A stretch of DNA of 25,322 bases from a virus: positions 1-25,322 of IMG/VR virus record IMGVR_UViG_3300006923_001903. One strand, given 5' to 3'. A model generated the notes under the pieces. The model had not been told where the DNA came from, ran no database searches, and saw nothing but the letters and a program-made list of their open reading frames with translations. The first letter of the stretch is position 1. The number at the start of each line of letters is the position of its first letter. The position numbers and the translations under genes are program-made. Positions 21,587-25,322 of this stretch are shown here, one piece after another.

Positions 21587-22369
21587 ATGTCGTATCATAT
21601 GGATGAGAATGGAAACTACAAGCGCTCTGTTCGATGTGGACACTGCTACGAGACTGGTCACAACAAGAGTTCCTGCAAAATAAAGAAGCAGAGTCATTTA
21701 GATCAGATTGCTGGATATGAGCAGCAACTCGCAGAAGATAACTTCACCGACGATTGGGAGCGTAACTACGCCAAGCGAAATCTTGAGCGTCACAAGGCCG
21801 AACTTAATAAGACTGCAAATCGCGGCAAGAATCGCAAGTGCTCTTACTGCAAAGATGAGGGTCACACTCGTAGAACCTGTAGTTTTCGTAAGGGCGATAT
21901 GAATAAGTATGCGGTCAAGTGCGTTATGGCCCGCGAGAAGTTCGTCGAAAATATGACGGAAGTTGGCTTTGGTCTCGGCGCTTTGGGGTATCGAACAGAT
22001 CCTTGGGGTGATTCTAAGGTTCTTACAATGGTAGAGAGTATTTTTTGGGGTTCGTTTACCCACAATGTGGCTGTTGAAAGCCCCAATCATTACAACGATA
22101 TCGTACGCACTCGCTCTTTTGAATCGACTGAGCATTACCCTGCCGGAAGAACGTATGGTACTCTGTTACCGTCAAGTGTTTCAAACATTAACAATCGTGA
22201 AGTATCTGTTCGTTTCGAAAGGCGATGTTTCGAGATTGTTTCGCCAGTAGAGTCGAATCCCCCCGAAGACTTTTTAACGATCGAGTCGGCCCTTCGAGCC
22301 GCGAAAGAAAGCGGAGAGTTTGATGATAGTCGACCGTATGATTACCATGGTACCGTTTACGATGAATAA
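21587..22369 (+). CDS. Protein with two CCHC zinc knuckles
   Basis: This 260-residue protein carries two retroviral-type zinc knuckles of the form C-x2-C-x4-H-x4-C: CGHCYETGHNKSSC at about 17-30 and CSYCKDEGHTRRTC at about 85-98. A helical linker (HLDQIAGYEQQLAE.., about 37-70) lies between them. The C-terminal 150 residues are not recognised. Such knuckles normally bind single-stranded nucleic acid, so RNA or ssDNA binding is likely. The ATG follows a clean ACGGAGAATC. Its genomic neighbours give no further clue to its role. Confidence 0.78.
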   Translation: MSYHMDENGNYKRSVRCGHCYETGHNKSSCKIKKQSHLDQIAGYEQQLAEDNFTDDWERNYAKRNLERHKAELNKTANRGKNRKCSYCKDEGHTRRTCSFRKGDMNKYAVKCVMAREKFVENMTEVGFGLGALGYRTDPWGDSKVLTMVESIFWGSFTHNVAVESPNHYNDIVRTRSFESTEHYPAGRTYGTLLPSSVSNINNREVSVRFERRCFEIVSPVESNPPEDFLTIESALRAAKESGEFDDSRPYDYHGTVYDE

Positions 22370-22419
22370 TCGCTTTACTAGCAGGACTTTGTTCCTACTG
22401 TTCTTTCACGGAGGTTTTG

Positions 22420-22713
22420 ATGGATGAAACAATTACGCTTCCTCGCGAGACAGTCGAGGCATTTTTAGAGGTTTCTTCTCGCGTCCTCAGTATGTCAGAC
22501 CCAACTGGGCCTGAAAATCTGGAGAGGGTAGAAGTCGCATTTAATAATAACAAGCGAAAGCAGTTGTCCGAGGCAGTATATCAGGCCGAAAAAGCTATCT
22601 ACGAGGCGGATAAAGAGCCACTAACGACTAGCCAAATGAGCGCGAACGCAGAAAAACGACGCCGCACAGAAGATGATTATTCACAATCGAAGGAACGGTG
22701 GATTGCACGATGA
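22420..22713 (+). CDS. Small helical hypothetical protein
   Basis: This 97-residue protein starts at ATG 22420; a TTG immediately before it is in frame but the ATG is preferred with ACGGAGG 6-12 nt upstream. It is mostly helical and charged (ETVEAFLEVSSRVLSMSD, then QLSEAVYQAEKAIYEADKE) with a polar C-terminus. No family is recognised. It overlaps the next gene by ATGA. Confidence 0.62.
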   Translation: MDETITLPRETVEAFLEVSSRVLSMSDPTGPENLERVEVAFNNNKRKQLSEAVYQAEKAIYEADKEPLTTSQMSANAEKRRRTEDDYSQSKERWIAR

Positions 22714-22994
22714 ATATGAAGGACGCTAGAAAGCTGAAGCCGGGATCAATCGTCCGCGAGGCTTGGCATCCCAACTCTAAGGTTCAGGGCATTGTGCTTT
22801 CAAAACAGCATATTCGAGAGGAGCACACAGCCAAGCTCTTGTGTCAAAAAAAGAAAGAGCGCTATGACGTGACAGTTCATTGGCTCGGCCCCGCGCACAC
22901 TGTTCCGCGCAAAAAATGGGTCGACCCGTCTCCCACGCCGCGCGTCCAAGTACGTGAAAATTGGGAAATAATGCTCGTTAGCCATGCAGAATAG
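22710..22994 (+). CDS. Larger relative of the small SH3/KOW-like array family
   Basis: This 94-residue protein starts at ATG 22710 (ATGA overlap) and reads LKPGSIVREAW, then VQGIVLSK, YDVTVHWLGPA, and WEIMLVSHAE at the end. It shares the family order of a G(D/S)(L/I)V strand, a GIV strand, a V.WL strand and a terminal (L/M)LVS motif but carries an insertion in the middle. It seems to be a longer, diverged relative. Confidence 0.6.
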   Translation: MNMKDARKLKPGSIVREAWHPNSKVQGIVLSKQHIREEHTAKLLCQKKKERYDVTVHWLGPAHTVPRKKWVDPSPTPRVQVRENWEIMLVSHAE

Positions 22995-23003
22995 GAGTTC
23001 AGA

Positions 23004-23198
23004 GTGACGAAAACATATATTGTGACGCCAGACACAGACATGTCAGATGTACGCAAGATAACTTGTAACACAATCGAAGAGTGCGCTGAGACTGCTAGGA
23101 TATTCTTTTTGACGCCTTGCCAAGTAGTTTCAGAGGACGGGATAGAAACTGCTGCCGTGACAAAGGGCGGCGGTATTAAAATACTTAACCATGCCTAA
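23004..23198 (+). CDS. Small hypothetical protein
   Basis: This 64-residue protein starts at GTG 23004, about 9 nt after the previous gene's stop, with AGGAG a few bases upstream. It begins MTKTYIVTPDTDMSDVRKI and has a Cys/Thr-rich middle (ITCNTIEECAETARIF) and ends GGGIKILNHA. It does not look like the barrel family. Its end overlaps the -35 region of the following promoter. Confidence 0.55.
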   Translation: MTKTYIVTPDTDMSDVRKITCNTIEECAETARIFFLTPCQVVSEDGIETAAVTKGGGIKILNHA

Positions 23199-23212
23199 GT
23201 TGTGTCTATATT
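23185..23212 (+). promoter_or_regulatory. Sigma70-like promoter for the second part of the array
   Basis: TTAACC (23185-23190) and TATATT (23207-23212) have 16-nt spacing. The predicted start is about 23219, 4 nt before the ATG at 23223; no Shine-Dalgarno is present. Confidence 0.55.
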
Positions 23213-23222
23213 TTCATCAGTA

Positions 23223-23420
23223 ATGAAAGTAGGAGACATAGTAAAGCCTTGCTCTTCGGTTTATAAATCGATCCTCAATATAGAGGGTTATAAATATGGT
23301 GTGATACTTGACACCTACGAAGATGAATATGGGATAGTATATTACGAGGTTCATTGGGAAGAAGCGCCGGAATGGTGGAAAGAAGATGAACTGCTATTGG
23401 TGAGTGACGCGCCAAGATGA
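23223..23420 (+). CDS. Array member 6: small SH3/KOW-like protein
   Basis: This 65-residue protein starts at ATG 23223 and has [30 protein letters not shown] and a C-terminal [14 protein letters not shown]. It follows the promoter above with almost no leader. Its stop overlaps the next gene through ATGA. The family features are especially clear in this copy. Confidence 0.72.
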   Translation: MKVGDIVKPCSSVYKSILNIEGYKYGVILDTYEDEYGIVYYEVHWEEAPEWWKEDELLLVSDAPR

Positions 23421-23677
23421 AAGAATGGTATCTTTATGTTTTACTTTGTGCAGACGGTACTTACTATACAGGTATAACGACAGATACAAAACGACGACTG
23501 CATGAGCATAACAAAACGAAGAGAGGCGCTAAATACACTCGCGCCAGAAGACCCGTTCAGCTCATCTATGTTGAAGGATTCTCTCTACATGGAGAGGCCC
23601 TTCGCGCCGAGAGAAAGTTTAAGTCCCTCACTAGAAAACAAAAAGAGGAAACTATCAATGCCCCCTTGCGACCTTAA
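23417..23677 (+). CDS. GIY-YIG nuclease, YhbQ/UPF0213-like
   Basis: This 86-residue protein matches the YhbQ/UPF0213 branch of GIY-YIG nucleases: [20 protein letters not shown] (about 3-22), the catalytic arginine in [18 protein letters not shown], then [14 protein letters not shown] with the likely catalytic glutamate. Family members cleave DNA or act in repair or, for homing enzymes, in mobility. It is embedded in the small-gene array, overlapped by 4 nt upstream and 20 nt downstream. Such a nuclease could promote recombination among the array's repeated junctions, but that is speculation. Confidence 0.9.
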   Translation: MKEWYLYVLLCADGTYYTGITTDTKRRLHEHNKTKRGAKYTRARRPVQLIYVEGFSLHGEALRAERKFKSLTRKQKEETINAPLRP

Positions 23678-23882
23678 CGAACCAAAAGTAGGTGATATTG
23701 TTGGATGTTCTGACGGTGATGTTGGTGTCGTAGTGTCGACCTATCATCGTTATAGCGATATCTCGGATGACTCATGCATGGTAGAAGTGGCATGGAGTAG
23801 CGGCAGGACACTTACTGACCCGTGGAGTTCAAAGGATTTTAGCAGCGCCAGAAATATGTTTTGGATAATGAGTAGGGCGTGA
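23658..23882 (+). CDS. Array member 7: small SH3/KOW-like protein with N-terminal extension
   Basis: This 74-residue protein starts at ATG 23658, with GAGGAA 7 nt upstream inside the nuclease gene. It has a short extension (MPPCDLNE) before [11 protein letters not shown], then [16 protein letters not shown] and ends MFWIMSRA. The 20-nt overlap with the nuclease is longer than usual in the chain. Its end overlaps the next start by GTGA. Confidence 0.68.
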   Translation: MPPCDLNEPKVGDIVGCSDGDVGVVVSTYHRYSDISDDSCMVEVAWSSGRTLTDPWSSKDFSSARNMFWIMSRA

Positions 23883-24073
23883 GGATAGGTGATCTAGTTA
23901 CCGTTCTATATGAAAGTAAGCGTTATTACATCGTTTTAGAGCAACTACCAAGAGATAGTCGCGGCTTTAGCGAAAGAACGTACAAGCTGCTAGGTTTGAA
24001 AGACGGAGCAACACGCAATGTCAAATACTCAGAGATCAGGCTCGTTAGCTCGATTGAAGACCCGGGATTGTAA
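23879..24073 (+). CDS. Array member 8: small SH3/KOW-like protein
   Basis: This 64-residue protein starts at GTG 23879 and has [33 protein letters not shown] and a C-terminal SEIRLVSSIEDPGL. It is less similar than most members but keeps the opening strand and the final VSS. Its stop codon is immediately followed by the next ATG with no overlap. Confidence 0.64.
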   Translation: MRIGDLVTVLYESKRYYIVLEQLPRDSRGFSERTYKLLGLKDGATRNVKYSEIRLVSSIEDPGL

Positions 24074-24247
24074 ATGAAGACAGGTGACCTGATAAAGTGT
24101 GGTGGCGAGTTTGCTATCATTTTAGATGTTTCGGAAGTATATAACGGAATCTCGCCAAATAACTTTTGGCTCGAATGTTTGTGGTCTGATGGGGAAATCG
24201 ACGGAATAGAATCTGACGATGTGGAATATCACTATGAAAATCGGTGA
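24074..24247 (+). CDS. Array member 9: small SH3/KOW-like protein (57 residues)
   Basis: This 57-residue frame starts at ATG 24074 and ends at TGA 24245-24247. It reads MKTGDLIKCGG, then EFAIILDVSE, FWLECLWSDGE and ends EYHYENR. It has the family opening and a Trp-containing strand. Its last 14 nt (24234-24247, ATGAAAATCGGTGA) are the start of the next member, so the junction pattern supports it as a real gene although it is short. Confidence 0.66.
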   Translation: MKTGDLIKCGGEFAIILDVSEVYNGISPNNFWLECLWSDGEIDGIESDDVEYHYENR

Positions 24248-24434
24248 CCTAGTAAGGTTTAGGAACCACATGAGTAGCCCTCATGGCATTGTATTAAGAA
24301 TAGTCGACTTGCCCGAATCACCGCATCCGTCACAGCCAGAACGCGGTGCTGCCTACATCGAATGGGCTTGCAAATACACGGCGCCTGGCAACTATCAGCT
24401 ATCCATTTTGGAGGTAGTCAATGAAGCTAGTTAG
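24234..24434 (+). CDS. Array member 10: small SH3/KOW-like protein
   Basis: This 66-residue protein starts at ATG 24234 in the junction and has MKIGDLVRFRN, PHGIVLRIVD, AAYIEWACKY and ends QLSILEVVNEAS. Its last codons contain GGAGGT, a strong Shine-Dalgarno for the MazG-like gene, and the final 14 nt also encode the start of that gene. Confidence 0.7.
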   Translation: MKIGDLVRFRNHMSSPHGIVLRIVDLPESPHPSQPERGAAYIEWACKYTAPGNYQLSILEVVNEAS

Positions 24435-24720
24435 AGACAAAATCCCTGAAATCATTAGAGAAAGCGGCAGAGAGTGTGTGATCCACATAGCCAAAGACGA
24501 TGAATACAAGACTCGTCTGTATGAAAAGCTATGCGAAGAAATAGCCGAGTTCATCGAGACGCCGTGTGAAGAGGAAGCTGCTGATATATATGAAGTTTTC
24601 TTATCAATATGTACTCTGCACGATATGAATATCGAGACAGTCGCCAACCGCGCATCGGCCAAAAAGCTGCAACGCGGCGGTTTCAAAGACAAAATCGTAC
24701 TAGAAGAAGTTAGTGGCTAA
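24421..24720 (+). CDS. MazG-like / phosphoribosyl-ATP pyrophosphohydrolase-like protein
   Basis: This 99-residue protein opens with MKLVRDKIPEIIRESG, a hallmark of a compact MazG-like family, and continues with EKLCEEIAEFIE (E39, E40, E43) and EEAADIYE (E52, D55), the metal-binding EExxE and ExxD motifs. Such enzymes remove pyrophosphate from NTPs or dNTPs and can be house-cleaning enzymes or alter nucleotide pools. A C-terminal helix (NIETVANRASAKKLQRGGF) matches the family. It is joined to the previous barrel gene by the array junction ATGAAGCTAGTTAG, so it looks like cargo placed in the chain. Substrate is not predictable here. Confidence 0.88.
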   Translation: MKLVRDKIPEIIRESGRECVIHIAKDDEYKTRLYEKLCEEIAEFIETPCEEEAADIYEVFLSICTLHDMNIETVANRASAKKLQRGGFKDKIVLEEVSG

Positions 24721-24901
24721 CTCAACGAAATGCTTAACAAGTGGCGCATGGTTTCATATCGGAGTCAGCGAAGACGGTATAACTGCTAAGGTGGATTTGC
24801 CATTCAGGCTGGACATAGATGAAGAAGAAGCTAAAATCATTGAGGTTCTGGTACATAACCAACTTGAGTTGGTATTGAGGAGTTACTTTGAAAGTCGGTG
24901 A
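24713..24901 (+). CDS. Array cargo gene: small hypothetical protein
   Basis: This 62-residue protein starts at GTG 24713, overlapping the MazG-like gene by 8 nt. It reads MANSTKCLTSGAWFHIGVSE and ends EVLVHNQLELVLRSYFESR. It lacks the GDLV barrel opening, but its final 14 nt (TTGAAAGTCGGTGA, 24888-24901) start the next barrel member. The last codons contain GAGGAG as a Shine-Dalgarno. Like the gene at 20230, it appears to be an unrelated gene taking part in the chain. Confidence 0.58.
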   Translation: MANSTKCLTSGAWFHIGVSEDGITAKVDLPFRLDIDEEEAKIIEVLVHNQLELVLRSYFESR

Positions 24902-25082
24902 CTTAGTTCAAGTTTTACCAGCGAAGATTGGTTACTATATTATCATTGGGAGAGCAGATATGGAAGACGATTATGTTGGACGAGTAGCCTATTGGGACTT
25001 GCACCCGCTTCCATCTGCGAACTTCCACTATGGAGGGCCAATGGCTGAGAGATTTATCGAGGTTGTAAGTGAAAGTCGGTGA
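24888..25082 (+). CDS. Array member 11: small SH3/KOW-like protein
   Basis: This 64-residue protein starts at TTG 24888 (MKVGDLVQVLP when initiated), after GAGGAG in the previous codons. It has YYIIIGRADM, VAYWDLHP and ends RFIEVVSESR. It is joined on both sides by the 12-mer GAAAGTCGGTGA, which is identical at the two junctions. Confidence 0.7.
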   Translation: MKVGDLVQVLPAKIGYYIIIGRADMEDDYVGRVAYWDLHPLPSANFHYGGPMAERFIEVVSESR

Positions 25083-25257
25083 CTTGGTAAAAAACATTCA
25101 TGCCCTTTACCCAGCCGGAATGGGGATTATAATAGAGATAAGCAAGCCGCAGTTGGCAAACCCTAACGCTTGCCCTTACAAAATACATTGGTTTGACGAA
25201 TACGAGCCCGCTTGGATGAGGGCTGACTGGTTGGAGATTTTAGATGAAAGCAGGTGA
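25069..25257 (+). CDS. Array member 12: small SH3/KOW-like protein
   Basis: This 62-residue protein starts at GTG 25069 and has MKVGDLVKNIH, GMGIIIEISKP, YKIHWFDEYEP and a C-terminal ADWLEILDESR. GAGG lies a few bases before the start. Its final 14 nt (ATGAAAGCAGGTGA) start the next member. Confidence 0.7.
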   Translation: MKVGDLVKNIHALYPAGMGIIIEISKPQLANPNACPYKIHWFDEYEPAWMRADWLEILDESR

Positions 25258-25322
25258 TATTGTAATCGCAACGGAAGACACTTATACCTTTGACGAGGGC
25301 GATGTTGGTCTTCTGGTCGCAG
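25244..25322 (+). CDS. Array member 13: small SH3/KOW-like protein, cut by the window end
   Basis: The frame from ATG 25244 reads MKAGDIVIATED, then DEGDVGLLVA, and is cut at base 25322. It matches the family opening and middle strand, so the array continues beyond the window. GGAGA in the previous gene's last codons is the likely Shine-Dalgarno. Confidence 0.62.
   Translation, partial: MKAGDIVIATEDTYTFDEGDVGLLVA

Larger units (their letters stand above)
20055..25257 (+). repeat. Dispersed 14-nt gene-junction repeat
   Basis: A 14-nt sequence (consensus DTGAARNHNGGTGA) lies at stop/start overlaps at 20055-20068, 20405-20418, 20583-20596, 20662-20675, 24234-24247, 24888-24901, 25069-25082 and 25244-25257. 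A variant with TTAG in place of GGTGA occurs at 24421-24434, before the MazG-like gene. The 12-mer GAAAGTCGGTGA is exact at four sites. Each copy encodes both the end of one gene and the beginning of the next, in two frames. Confidence 0.9.

Noticed and set aside
1-25322. A bacterial chromosome segment rather than a phage
   Set aside because: dUTPase, DUF3310, endolysin, tRNAs among tiny genes, all genes on one strand and dense overlaps fit a phage; no ribosomal or central metabolic operons are present.
19853-25322. A CRISPR array
   Set aside because: The repeats are too short (12-14 nt), are coding at gene junctions, and the intervals between them are genes of variable length rather than short spacers.

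Overview
The window looks like part of a large, AT-leaning, lytic tailed-phage genome, probably a jumbo-like or marine myovirus-like phage. Every gene I can support lies on the + strand and genes are tightly packed. Many ATGA, TTGA or longer stop/start overlaps join neighbours. Phage hallmarks are a trimeric dUTPase, a DUF3310 protein, a peptidoglycan-binding plus amidase endolysin, a ClpP-like protease, a sigma-region-4-like regulator, a small zinc protein of the kind seen in marine T4-like phages, and five tRNAs spread among protein genes. Host-type genes have been co-opted: a Pol III alpha-type DNA polymerase (DnaE), GroEL, peptide deformylase, an IMPDH/GMP-reductase-like enzyme and a short adenylosuccinate synthetase. 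I cannot name the host.

Layout. 1-1275: the tail of a cysteine-synthase-like gene, then a ParB-like protein gene closed by a strong terminator. 1288-5437: a beta-class DNA methyltransferase overlapping the DnaE polymerase. 5493-8794: small basic protein, zinc protein, dUTPase, DUF3310, DUF458/RNase H-like, IMPDH/GMPR-like enzyme and two small DNA-binding-type regulators. 8873-12868: acidic protein (terminator after it), membrane-anchored protein, ClpP-like protease, endolysin and a large unknown. 12878-16524: its own promoter, GroEL, glutaredoxin, PAP2 phosphatase and peptide deformylase. 16525-20000: small ORFs interleaved with tRNA-Arg(TCT), tRNA-Glu(TTC) and tRNA-Lys(CTT), then purA behind a very G-rich leader. 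19874-25322: an accessory array of tiny genes with tRNA-Ile(TAT), tRNA-Met/Ile2(CAT), a double zinc-knuckle protein, a GIY-YIG nuclease and a MazG-like protein.

The most striking feature is the right-hand array. At least thirteen small proteins of 30-94 residues share an N-terminal (M)K-hydrophobic-GD(L/I)V signature, a central G(I/V)V strand and a Trp-containing strand near the C-terminus, which suggests an SH3/KOW-like small barrel. Many are chained by an almost invariant 14-nt overlap (consensus DTGAARNHNGGTGA). In one frame it encodes the last residues and stop of the upstream gene (..ES R stop) and in another the first residues of the next (MKVGD). The codons just before it often carry the next gene's Shine-Dalgarno. 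Unrelated cargo genes, including the MazG-like protein, are joined by the same or similar overlaps, so the array looks like an expandable chain of gene cassettes.

A second pattern is a recurring promoter, TTNACN-N16-TATANT (N17 at groEL). For four small genes its -10 box ends only 6-10 nt before the start codon, so those mRNAs may be leaderless or nearly so. Together the genes suggest a phage that carries its own replication polymerase, manages purine and dUTP pools, and supplies its own protein folding, deformylation and proteolysis functions.
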